Below, in pieces: positions 36,768-44,021 of a DNA stretch of 64,000 nt. This stretch comes from RPQJ01 sp963732375 (GTDB lineage Bacteria; Pseudomonadota; Gammaproteobacteria; Steroidobacterales; Steroidobacteraceae): positions 62,001-126,000 of the forward strand of contig CAVSZE010000012.1 of NCBI GenBank assembly GCA_963732375.1, written 5' to 3'. The notes below the pieces were generated by a model, which saw only the letters and a program-made list of their open reading frames with translations, made no database searches and was not told where the DNA came from. Within the stretch, counting starts at the first letter, position 1, and every line of letters begins with the position of its first letter. The translations under genes were made by a program, and so were the position numbers.

Positions 36768-36850
36768 CTGGCAGCCCCGCTATCCATCGCACGTGAGTGC
36801 GCTTGGACCGGAGGCTTTGCGTCCCCGCATTTCGGCGGGTATGCAGTCTC
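36768..36850 (-). promoter_or_regulatory. GEMM-I (cyclic di-GMP-I) riboswitch
   Basis: The minus strand has GCATACCCGCCGAAATGC (GAAA tetraloop), GGGGACGCAAAGCCTCCGG, and GGATAGCGGGGCTGCC; flanking ACTG and CAGT can close P1. Only about 18 bases separate it from the ATG at 36749. The ribosome site AGGA sits inside the small palindrome TACAG-GA-CTGTA, so control at translation is likely. Confidence 0.8.
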
Positions 36851-37042
36851 GAAGACGAGCCAGAAAATGTATCGGCGGCCGGGTCCGGTCGCCGGTCACA
36901 GGCACTTGGCGAGCCGATGTGCTCGCGTCAGTGCGATGGCCGGGAACGGACCCAGGGTGCCTCGGGGGTCACTACCATGGGCGGGGCGGGATTATGGGAA
37001 ATGACGCGCCGCAATACAATATGTAGTGTGCAGAAAAATGGA

Positions 37043-37224
37043 GGGGACATTCTCCTTTTCCCGGGGTTTTCCGACGGGCTCCCGGGGAGGCGGGCCCGGG
37101 CAGGGCCGGAGATAGTCTCGTTTTTTGCGGATGTACCCCTTTATTTTCAATTAGTTAAAGCTGGCGGGGTTGGCCCATGGAACCAGAATGTCCCCGCCCG
37201 CCGGCGAAAAAGGAGAATGTCCCC
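37043..37224. repeat. Palindromic repeat with arms 160 bases apart
   Basis: A forward arm starts at 37043. A truncated reverse arm (AGAATGTCCCC) is at about 37185, and a full reverse arm ends at 37224, four bases from the stop codon of the PEP-CTERM gene. No gene is seen between the arms. Confidence 0.9.
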
Positions 37225-37228
37225 TAGT

Positions 37229-37942
37229 TCACGCCTTGACCCTACGGCGCGTGAAGCCCAGTCCCGCGAGGCCGAGCCCGAGCAGCGCGAGTGAACCGGG
37301 CTCGGGGACGTCCGTGCGGTCGAATGCCAGGTTGTCGAATTCGAAGGCGTACTGGCTGGACGTCGCCACCACGCGGTTGAACGCGACATCCGACATGATG
37401 TTGACGTACAGCGTGCCGTTCACGCCCTGGTCGCCGTTCGGGCTGCCGACCACGCCGCTGCCGGTGACCGAGCCGACCAGCGTGTTGCCATCGTAGAACG
37501 ACAGCGTGTTGTAGTTGTCCACCGAGCCCCACAGCAGGCCGAGGTACATGTGGCCAGCGCCCGGCAGCAGCAATTCGACCGCAGCATTCGAGTACGCGCC
37601 GGAGGAACCGGTTGTCGCGTAGTTCGTCTGATCGGCGCCGTTTGCCTGGTTGGGGCTGCCGAATCCGTCGCCGTTGTTACCGGACAGGAACGGTGCCGCG
37701 TACTGGCCGCTGACCGCGCCGGTCACGCCCTGGGCATTGCCGTAGAAATTGACCGTCAGCCCGCTCTGCGGCGAAACGCCGCCGGCAGAGCCGAGACCCA
37801 GCCAGTCGAGGTTGTCCAATACGACGCCGGATGGCGCACCGCCAACAGAGCCGCTGACGCTAAGCGTGGCCTGTGCTGGGGAGGAGACAACCAGCGTCGC
37901 TACAATAGCAGCGGCCAGTGCCAGTCGAGTCTTGGTAGTCAT
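37229..37942 (-). CDS. PEP-CTERM sorting domain protein
   Basis: 237 residues. Signal peptide 'LALAAAIVATLVVSSPAQA', then a Gly/Ser/Asn-rich beta domain of the type seen in PEP-CTERM matrix proteins: 'LTVNFYGNAQGVTGAVSGQY', 'MYLGLLWGSVDNYNTLSFYD' and 'YAFEFDNLAFDRTDVPEP'. The end VPEPGSLALLGLGLAGLGFTRRRVK is a classic exosortase-A signal with PEP, hydrophobic helix and Arg cluster. The phrase 'GSVDNYNTLSFYDGNTLVG' is common in PEP-CTERM proteins of unknown role. A sigma-54-type element is about 53 bases upstream; a palindromic repeat lies at the 3' end. Confidence 0.9.
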   Translation of the reverse strand: MTTKTRLALAAAIVATLVVSSPAQATLSVSGSVGGAPSGVVLDNLDWLGLGSAGGVSPQSGLTVNFYGNAQGVTGAVSGQYAAPFLSGNNGDGFGSPNQANGADQTNYATTGSSGAYSNAAVELLLPGAGHMYLGLLWGSVDNYNTLSFYDGNTLVGSVTGSGVVGSPNGDQGVNGTLYVNIMSDVAFNRVVATSSQYAFEFDNLAFDRTDVPEPGSLALLGLGLAGLGFTRRRVKA

Positions 37943-37994
37943 GATTTACCTTAATGTTTTGCAGCAATAGCGCGAGCTTGCGCAATGTAGTTAA

Positions 37995-38010
37995 TGCAGT
38001 TTGCATGCCA
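37995..38010 (-). promoter_or_regulatory. Sigma-54-type -24/-12 promoter element
   Basis: The minus strand reads TGGCATGCAAACTGCA, with GG and GC ten bases apart and two differences from consensus. It matches the element at 31568-31584 in all conserved positions (TGGCATG-N4-CTGCA). It lies about 53 bases before the start of the PEP-CTERM gene. Confidence 0.65.
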
Positions 38011-38127
38011 GCTGCGTAAGTGCCTGATAGGCTTTGGAAGTGCCAGCGAGGACGCAACGGGGAGTGGGCCCAGCGACCGTGGCTGTAAGGCCACGCGACA
38101 GTCGACTGGTTCACACTTTTTGGGCGA

Positions 38128-38173
38128 GGGGACATTCTCCTTTTTCTTGGAACAGAAAAAGGAGAATGTCCCC
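38128..38173. repeat. Palindromic repeat overlapping the stop codon of the regulator gene
   Basis: Forward and reverse arms of 18 bases with a loop of about 10. On the minus strand the regulator gene ends in TAG whose G is the first G of GGGGACATTCTCC. Confidence 0.95.
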
Positions 38174-39432
38174 TACTTAAATTCCTCGGGCTCGACGCCG
38201 TGGCGCGACAGCAGCTTGTAGAAGTCTGTGCGGTTGCGCTTCGCGAGCCGTGCTGCCTGGCTCACGTTGCCCTGCGTGACCTGCAGCAACTGCACCAGGT
38301 AGCTGCGCGTGAACTCGTCACGCGCCTCGTCGAAGCTCGGCAGCTGAGTTATCCGGCCCTGCGCTTCCTGCACCTGGTCGGCCGTGATCACGGGCCCTGC
38401 GCCTGTGGCGGCGGCTTGGCGCACGACCATGCGCAACTGCCGGACGTTGCCCGGCCAGCGCGCCGAGGCGAGCAACTCCATCGCCTCGGGCGAGCAGCTG
38501 CGTTTCGCCTGCGAGGCTTCTTCAGCCACGTCGTCCAGGCACTGCTGCACCAGCAGCGGGATGTCCTCGCGCCGCTTGGCGAGCGGCGGCAGTTCGACGT
38601 GCACCGCACCGAGCTGGTCGATGAGATGGCGCGAATCGTGGTCGTCGCCGGCCAGGTCATCAGGCCCGCGAACACTGCTTGCGACGATACGCGCCTCGTG
38701 GCCGTCGAGCAGCCGGGCGAGGGTCGGTCGCAGCGACGGCGGCAGGTCGTCGACATCGCGCAGGTGCAGCGTGCCGTCACTGGCGCTGGCAATTGCGGCG
38801 GCGATGTCGGCCTCGCCGGTCGCCGGGTCGAGCTGTCCGCAATCGAGCGCGACGAACGCCGCATCGTGCCTGGGGCTGGCGTGGTGGATGGCCTTCGCGA
38901 GCAGTTCCTTGCCGGTGCCCGGCTCGCCGGTGACAAGCACCGCGACGTCGGTGCCTGCGACCATGTGCGCCTTCGCCAGGCGTTCTTCCATCACCGGGCT
39001 GCGGGTCGCGAATTCGGCGCGCCAGTCGTCGCCACCGGTGTCGGTGAAGCCCGAAGTCTTGAGCGCGCGCCGAACCTCGTCGAGCAGCTGGTCCTTGTCG
39101 ACAGGCTTGGTCAGGAATGCGAAGGCGCCCGACTGCGTGGCTTTCACCGCATCCGGGATCGTGCCGTGCGCCGTCAGCATGATGACGTTCAGGCTCGGCC
39201 AGCGACGCTGCAGTTCGCGCAACAGTGCAATGCCATCCATCTCGGCCATCCGCAGGTCGGTGACGACGAGATCGGGGCGGAAGCGCGACACCGCGGCGAG
39301 TGCTTTCGCTGGTCCGTCCACCGGCTCGACCACGTAGTTCCGGGAGCGCAGCCGGATCGTGAGCAGGCGCAGCAGTCCCGGGTCGTCGTCCACGACGAGG
39401 ATGTGCGGGGCACGGCGGGTGGGGCGTGACAT
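38173..39432 (-). CDS. glrR: GlrR-like response regulator with a degenerate AAA+ domain lacking GAFTGA
   Basis: 419 residues. Receiver domain with acidic Asp15-17, phosphoacceptor Asp59 ('LVVTDLRM') and Lys109. The AAA+ domain keeps Walker A 'GEPGTGKE' (169-176), but the segment that should contain the sigma-54-contacting GAFTGA loop is missing: 'FVALDCGQLDPATGEADIA' runs straight to 'GTLHLRDVDDLPPSL', where the Walker B DE is also changed. The C-terminal FIS-type helix-turn-helix 'GNVSQAARLAKRNRTDFYKL' is intact. It is the last gene of a glrK-qseG-glrR operon. It can probably be phosphorylated and bind DNA but not activate RpoN in the usual way; the symbol reflects synteny. Confidence 0.8.
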   Translation of the reverse strand: MSRPTRRAPHILVVDDDPGLLRLLTIRLRSRNYVVEPVDGPAKALAAVSRFRPDLVVTDLRMAEMDGIALLRELQRRWPSLNVIMLTAHGTIPDAVKATQSGAFAFLTKPVDKDQLLDEVRRALKTSGFTDTGGDDWRAEFATRSPVMEERLAKAHMVAGTDVAVLVTGEPGTGKELLAKAIHHASPRHDAAFVALDCGQLDPATGEADIAAAIASASDGTLHLRDVDDLPPSLRPTLARLLDGHEARIVASSVRGPDDLAGDDHDSRHLIDQLGAVHVELPPLAKRREDIPLLVQQCLDDVAEEASQAKRSCSPEAMELLASARWPGNVRQLRMVVRQAAATGAGPVITADQVQEAQGRITQLPSFDEARDEFTRSYLVQLLQVTQGNVSQAARLAKRNRTDFYKLLSRHGVEPEEFK

Positions 39433-39536
39433 GGATCGGGAGGATGGTGAATTGACGCAGTCGGGTCAGAAATTGTGAATGAAACGCGGCGCCAGGATGT
39501 TGAGAATCAGGGTTGTCGCGGCGGCCATGGCGCAGG

Positions 39537-40190
39537 TCACGGCCGAGGTGGCGGTGCCTCCGGTGCAGTCTCAGGCGCCTGGTCCTGCTCCTGTTCCTGC
39601 AGTGATCGCTCCATCTCGGCGACAGCCTCGAGCTTTCGATTGGCTTCCGCGAGTAATTTCTTAAGGCGTGCGTTCTCGGCCGCAAGCGTGTCGGCACGTT
39701 TCGTCGCACTGCTGTCATTCGACTTGAGCTTCTGCTGCGACTCCTCGCGCTGGCGTGCGAGTTCGGCGTAAAGCGCGACGCGCGCGTCGAACTCACGCAG
39801 GAACGCGTTTGCCAGCTCGAGTTCCTGGGCGCCGAGATCGTTCGATCCGGCAAGCAGGTTTGCGAGCAGGCGCTTCGCCTCGACGGGGTTGCTGTCCTTG
39901 TGTCCCGCCGCCCCGAGCGCGAGCGCGTAACGCAGCGTGTTCGCCGCGGTCGGCGACTGCCTCGCGGACGCGAGCGCGGAAGCGAGTTCGGCCTGCTGTC
40001 GGGCCGGGTCGCCAGGTGCCATGCTCGCTAGCGTGCCGAGGTAAGGCGCAATGTTCGCCGGAGCCGGGACGCTGGCCGATGGAGGCGGTGGGAGCGGGCT
40101 CGCCTGGCGCGACTGCATGCCCGCGCAGGCGCCGAGGGCGAGCAGCGGCGGGATCAGTCCAAATACAGCGGCGGCGCGTCTGGATGTCAT
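39537..40190 (-). CDS. qseG: QseG/YfhG-like lipoprotein
   Basis: 217 residues from the ATG at 40190 (MTSRRAAAVFGL). The frame is open to 40280, but the shorter form gives a standard lipoprotein signal with 'LIPPLLALGACAG'. The mature protein has a Pro-rich linker, a helical region ('RQQAELASALASARQSP'), and a long coiled coil, 'FDARVALYAELARQREESQQ' to 'NRKLEAVAEMERSLQEQEQD', ending in Pro/Ala. Position between the kinase and regulator genes and architecture match QseG of enterobacteria, an outer-membrane lipoprotein that contacts the sensor kinase. Sequence identity to that protein is low, so the assignment rests on context. Confidence 0.7.
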   Translation of the reverse strand: MTSRRAAAVFGLIPPLLALGACAGMQSRQASPLPPPPSASVPAPANIAPYLGTLASMAPGDPARQQAELASALASARQSPTAANTLRYALALGAAGHKDSNPVEAKRLLANLLAGSNDLGAQELELANAFLREFDARVALYAELARQREESQQKLKSNDSSATKRADTLAAENARLKKLLAEANRKLEAVAEMERSLQEQEQDQAPETAPEAPPPRP

Positions 40191-40289
40191 TGGTAGCCGG
40201 GCATTGCTGTGGGTATCCGGTAGAAACCGGCGAGGCATCGGGTGCCGCGCGGCGCGAATTGTAGCCGTTCGCAGGTGCATGGTGAGCCT

Positions 40290-41747
40290 CTAGCCAGATT
40301 GCACAGCCACTGGCAGCTGCACCCGGAAATGCGCGCCGGGAAACTCGCCGTCCACGATCTCGATCGTGCCACCGTGGGCCTGTACGAATTCCTGCACGAC
40401 CGACAGCCCGATGCCGGTGCCGCGCACCAGCCCGCCCTGCGGCGTGACACCCTGGTAGAAGGCCTCGAAGATCCGTGTTCTCTCGTCCAGTGGAATGCCG
40501 GGTCCGGTGTCGGCGACGTCGAGCACCATGTTTTCGCCATCGATCCGAGCACGCACGACGATGGTGCCGCCGTCCGGCGTGAACTTGACCGCGTTGGAGA
40601 CCAGGTTGTCGAGCACCAGCCGCAGCTTGGCGCGATCGGCCCTGATCGCGAGGTCGTCCACCGCAACGTCGAGCTTGAGGCGGTGTGCACTGACCTGCAG
40701 CTGGTAGGGCTCGATGGCCGACTCGACGAACGGCGTGAGCCTGAATTCGCCCACGTCCAGCCCGCCGCGCTTCGCCTGCCATTCGCTGTAGGAGAGCAGG
40801 TTCTCGATCAGGCGCTGCAGTCGCAGGCTGTTGTCGCGCAGGATGCCGGCGACTTCGCGCTGCCCGTCATTCAACTCGCCGACGGCACCCTCGAGCATCA
40901 GTTCCGAGCCTTCGCGGATGTTGGCGAGCGGTGTCTTAAGTTCGTGCGACATGTGGCGCAGGAAGCGATTGCGTTCCTCGGAGATCTCGCCGAGGCGCAG
41001 TCGCAGCCACTCGAGCTGGCGCGCGAGTGCACGCAGGTCGGTCGGGCCCTGCTCGATGACCGGCACGTCCAGCAGGCCCTGGCCGATGCGGCCGATCGCG
41101 TCGTCGATGCGGCGGATGGGGCGCGCGAGGAACAGCGTGAAGAGAAGTATCAGCCCGATCGTGACCGGCAGCAGCGCCGCGCTCTGCCAGAGGATGCGCC
41201 GCCGCGCGCCTTCGGTCTCGGCGCGCAGTGACGAGAGTTCGCGGTCGGTCTGGCTGCTCGCGAGCCGCGACAATTCGCCCGCATCGCGCGACAACTGCGT
41301 GAACTTCCGCAGGGCCTCGTTGATGTCCGCTGCCTGCTTCGACTCGAGACCCTGCTCGATCGTCGCCAGGTTGGTCCGCATGCGGCTGGTCACCTCGGCG
41401 CGGGCCGGGTCGCCGGGCAGCTTCTCGAGTCCGTCGAGCGTCGTGTCCAGCAGCACGCGATTTTCCTTGAAGATCGCGAGCAGGCCCGGGCGGCGCAGGA
41501 TCTGGTAGAGGCGGGCATTGCGTTCCAGCGACGCAACCTGTCGCACGATCGACTGCGTGTATCGCGTGGCCGCGACCCCGTTGGCGACCAGCCGCTCGCT
41601 GGACTGCGCGAGGTCGCGCATCTCGAAGGCTGCGCCCAGCGTGCCGAGCAGCAGCGGCAGCACCACTGCCGCGAAGCCGAGCAGGATCAGCCCGCTCAGC
41701 GAGCGCGGGCGCAAAGAGGGAAAACCGATGGGGCGGTGGCGATTCAC
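40290..41747 (-). CDS. glrK: GlrK/QseE-like sensor histidine kinase
   Basis: 485 residues. Two membrane helices ('LILLGFAAVVLPLLLGTLGA' at about 20 and 'ALLPVTIGLILLFTLFLARP' at about 190) flank a helical periplasmic domain. HAMP follows, then HisKA with the phosphoacceptor His in 'FLRHMSHELKTPLANIREG' and HATPase with 'LDNLVSNAVKFTPDGG' (N box), 'DTGPGIP' (G1) and 'GTGIGLSVVQEF' (G2). It should sense an envelope signal and phosphorylate the GlrR-like regulator. It heads the minus-strand operon and diverges from srkA 38 bases away. All catalytic residues are intact, in contrast to the partner regulator. Confidence 0.85.
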   Translation of the reverse strand: MNRHRPIGFPSLRPRSLSGLILLGFAAVVLPLLLGTLGAAFEMRDLAQSSERLVANGVAATRYTQSIVRQVASLERNARLYQILRRPGLLAIFKENRVLLDTTLDGLEKLPGDPARAEVTSRMRTNLATIEQGLESKQAADINEALRKFTQLSRDAGELSRLASSQTDRELSSLRAETEGARRRILWQSAALLPVTIGLILLFTLFLARPIRRIDDAIGRIGQGLLDVPVIEQGPTDLRALARQLEWLRLRLGEISEERNRFLRHMSHELKTPLANIREGSELMLEGAVGELNDGQREVAGILRDNSLRLQRLIENLLSYSEWQAKRGGLDVGEFRLTPFVESAIEPYQLQVSAHRLKLDVAVDDLAIRADRAKLRLVLDNLVSNAVKFTPDGGTIVVRARIDGENMVLDVADTGPGIPLDERTRIFEAFYQGVTPQGGLVRGTGIGLSVVQEFVQAHGGTIEIVDGEFPGAHFRVQLPVAVQSG

Positions 41748-41785
41748 GCGCGCATTGTGACGCGTTCGACGCGTATATTCCTACG

Positions 41786-42766
41786 GTGCCTTCGCAAGCG
41801 TCACGCGCCACCCCGCACCCGTACTCCACCCTGACGCCGGACGTCGTGGTCGATGCCGTCGAGGCGATCGGCCACCGCTGCGACGGCCGCGTGCTGGCGC
41901 TGAACAGCTACGAGAATCGTGTGTACCAGGTCGGGCGCGAGGACGCCGCGCCGGTGGTCGTCAAGTTCTACCGGCCGGGACGCTGGACCACGCCCGCGAT
42001 CCTCGAGGAGCACGCGTTTGCGCTCGAGCTTGCAGCGGCCGAGGTGCCGGTGATTGCGCCCGAGGTCTGCGAGGGCCGCTCGCTGCACGAGTCTCACGGC
42101 TTTCGCTACGCGGTCTATCCGCGGCAGGGCGGGCACTGGCCCGAACTCGGGACGAAGGACGAGCGGCAGTGGATGGGACGCTTCCTCGCGCGCATCCACG
42201 CGATCGGGCGGACGCGGCAGTTCCGTCACCGGTCGCAGCTCGACTGGCGGGTGATGGGAGCGGACACCGCGGACTATCTACTGGAGCAGGGGTGGATCCC
42301 TGCGCACATCGAGCTTGCCTACGAGACGGTCGCACGCGACGCGCTGATGCTCGTCGAGCAGCGCTTCGACGAGGCCTCGCCATACCGGACGCTGCGGCTG
42401 CACGGCGACTGCCATCCCGGCAACGTACTTTGGAACGACGCCGGGCCGCACTTCGTGGACCTCGACGACTGCATGACGGGCCCGGCCGTGCAGGACCTGT
42501 GGATGCTGCTGTCCGGTCGGCCCGACGAGATCCAGTCACAGCTCGACGACCTGCTCGAGGGGTACTCGCAGTTCGCCGACTTCGACTATCACGAGACGCG
42601 CCTGATCGAGCCGCTCCGGACGCTCAGGATCATGCACTACGCCGGCTGGCTCGCCCGGCGCTGGGAAGACCCGGCCTTTCCTCGCGCATTCCCGTGGTTC
42701 GAGGAGCCGAAGTACTGGGAGCAGCACGTCCTCGACCTGCGCGAGCAGATCTCCGCGATGGAATAG
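41786..42766 (+). CDS. srkA: Stress response kinase A (YihE/SrkA)
   Basis: 326 residues from a GTG start. 'LNSYENRVYQVGRE' and 'PVVVKFYRPGRWT' (ATP-binding Lys) lie in the N-lobe; 'RLHGDCHPGNVLW' is the catalytic loop with Asp and Asn, and 'HFVDLDDCMTGPAVQDLWM' carries the metal Asp of aminoglycoside-phosphotransferase-like kinases. Length and motifs fit SrkA, a Ser/Thr kinase that protects against programmed death under stress. The TAG stop overlaps the first G of a palindromic repeat, so the repeat may have fixed the C-terminus. Divergent from glrK. Confidence 0.9.
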   Translation: MPSQASRATPHPYSTLTPDVVVDAVEAIGHRCDGRVLALNSYENRVYQVGREDAAPVVVKFYRPGRWTTPAILEEHAFALELAAAEVPVIAPEVCEGRSLHESHGFRYAVYPRQGGHWPELGTKDERQWMGRFLARIHAIGRTRQFRHRSQLDWRVMGADTADYLLEQGWIPAHIELAYETVARDALMLVEQRFDEASPYRTLRLHGDCHPGNVLWNDAGPHFVDLDDCMTGPAVQDLWMLLSGRPDEIQSQLDDLLEGYSQFADFDYHETRLIEPLRTLRIMHYAGWLARRWEDPAFPRAFPWFEEPKYWEQHVLDLREQISAME

Positions 42767-42845
42767 GGGACATTCTCCTTTTTGGGGAAACCAAGAAAGG
42801 AGAATGTCCCCACATTTCCGCGTCCAAAAAAAGGAGAATGTCCCC
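42766..42845. repeat. Palindromic repeat, one forward and two reverse arms
   Basis: A forward arm begins at the last base of the srkA stop. Reverse arms end at 42811 and 42845, spaced 34 bases. The whole space between srkA and galE is repeat, so galE has no room for a promoter outside it. Confidence 0.95.
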
Positions 42846-42866
42846 TCCATGGCTTAGCATTCGAAC

Positions 42867-43865
42867 ATGTCCACGATCCTCGTTACCGGCGGTGCCGGTT
42901 ATATCGGTAGCCACGTCGTCCGCCAGCTCGTCGAGCGCGGCGAGCGCGTGGTGGTGCTCGACAACCTCTCGAGCGGCTTTCGCAGCGCGGTGCTCGGTGC
43001 GCCGCTGGTCGTCGGCGATACGGCCGACCGCGAGGCGGTCGCCGGCCTGCTCGCAGGGCACTCTGTCTCTACGGTGATGCACTTCGCTGCGCACACGATC
43101 GTTCCGGAGTCGGTGTCGAATCCGCTCAAGTACTACGGCAACAACACTTGCGCGACGCGCAACCTGCTCGAGTGCTGCGACCGCGCCGGCGTCGCGCACT
43201 TTGTCTTTTCGTCCACCGCTGCGGTCTACGGCATTCCGGCCGAGGGCCTGGCCCGCGAGGACTCGCCGACCGCACCGATCAACCCATACGGCCTGTCGAA
43301 GCTGATGAGCGAATGGATGCTGCGCGACCTCGCGGCGGCGTCGAAGCTGCGCTACGTGGCGCTTCGCTACTTCAATGTCGCGGGCAGCGATCCGGGCGGC
43401 CGCATCGGCCACACCGCGCCGAATGCGACGCTGCTGGTCAAGGTGGCCTGCCAGCAGGCTGCCGGCGTGCGCCCCGAAATTTCCGTCTTCGGCACCGACT
43501 ACCCGACGCCCGACGGTACCGGCGTGCGGGACTACATCCACGTCGAGGACCTCGCGGCCGCGCACCTGAAATCTCTCGATTACCTGCGGGCCGGCGGCGC
43601 CTCGACGACGCTCAACTGCGGCTATGGCCACGGCTACAGCGTTCGCGACGTGCTCAGCACGGTGGAGCGCGTGAACGACAAGCCTCTGAAGGTGACCGAG
43701 CGCCCGCGGCGCGCCGGCGACCCGCCGTCGCTGGTGGCACGTGCCGAGCGCATCCGGGAGGTGCTGGGCTGGCAGCCGCAGTTCGACGACATCGAAACCA
43801 TCGTCCGGTCGCAGCTCGAGTGGGAATTCCGGCTGCTGCGGGAACCTGAACTGCAACGTAACTGA
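42867..43865 (+). CDS. galE: UDP-glucose 4-epimerase
   Basis: 332 residues of the extended SDR family. 'ILVTGGAGYIGSHVV' is the NAD-binding loop; 'VFSSTAAVYG' and 'INPYGLSKLMSEWML' hold the catalytic Ser/Thr and the YxxxK pair; 'RYFNVAGSDPGGRIG' and 'VRDYIHVEDLAAAH' are typical of GalE. It interconverts UDP-glucose and UDP-galactose, or the N-acetyl forms, and so supplies precursors for the EPS. The start lies 21 bases after the last repeat arm. The stop codon overlaps a 10-base tandem repeat. Confidence 0.95.
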   Translation: MSTILVTGGAGYIGSHVVRQLVERGERVVVLDNLSSGFRSAVLGAPLVVGDTADREAVAGLLAGHSVSTVMHFAAHTIVPESVSNPLKYYGNNTCATRNLLECCDRAGVAHFVFSSTAAVYGIPAEGLAREDSPTAPINPYGLSKLMSEWMLRDLAAASKLRYVALRYFNVAGSDPGGRIGHTAPNATLLVKVACQQAAGVRPEISVFGTDYPTPDGTGVRDYIHVEDLAAAHLKSLDYLRAGGASTTLNCGYGHGYSVRDVLSTVERVNDKPLKVTERPRRAGDPPSLVARAERIREVLGWQPQFDDIETIVRSQLEWEFRLLREPELQRN

Positions 43866-43900
43866 GCGGATTCGAGCGGAACCGAGCGCAACCAAGCGGA
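43861..43900. repeat. Four degenerate 10-base tandem repeats
   Basis: The unit NNNGAGCGGA repeats four times in register with one change in each of the last two copies. The first copy contains the galE stop codon. No function is evident. Confidence 0.7.
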
Positions 43901-44021
43901 ACTGACCCGGGCCAGGCAGGTCGAAGAAGGGCTGAGCCCGGACCGGTCCATCGAGAACCTCGGTCGGCGGGCAGGGGCATGTGGCCCCGCGACGCCACGC
44001 TCCCGATCTGGTCCGCGTGAT

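Noticed and set aside
42630..43895. A 421-codon open frame opposite galE, and similar long frames such as 60058-62103 opposite yoaA
   Set aside because: They mirror well-recognised genes, have no family motifs and consist of Arg/Ala-rich text typical of antisense frames in GC-rich DNA.
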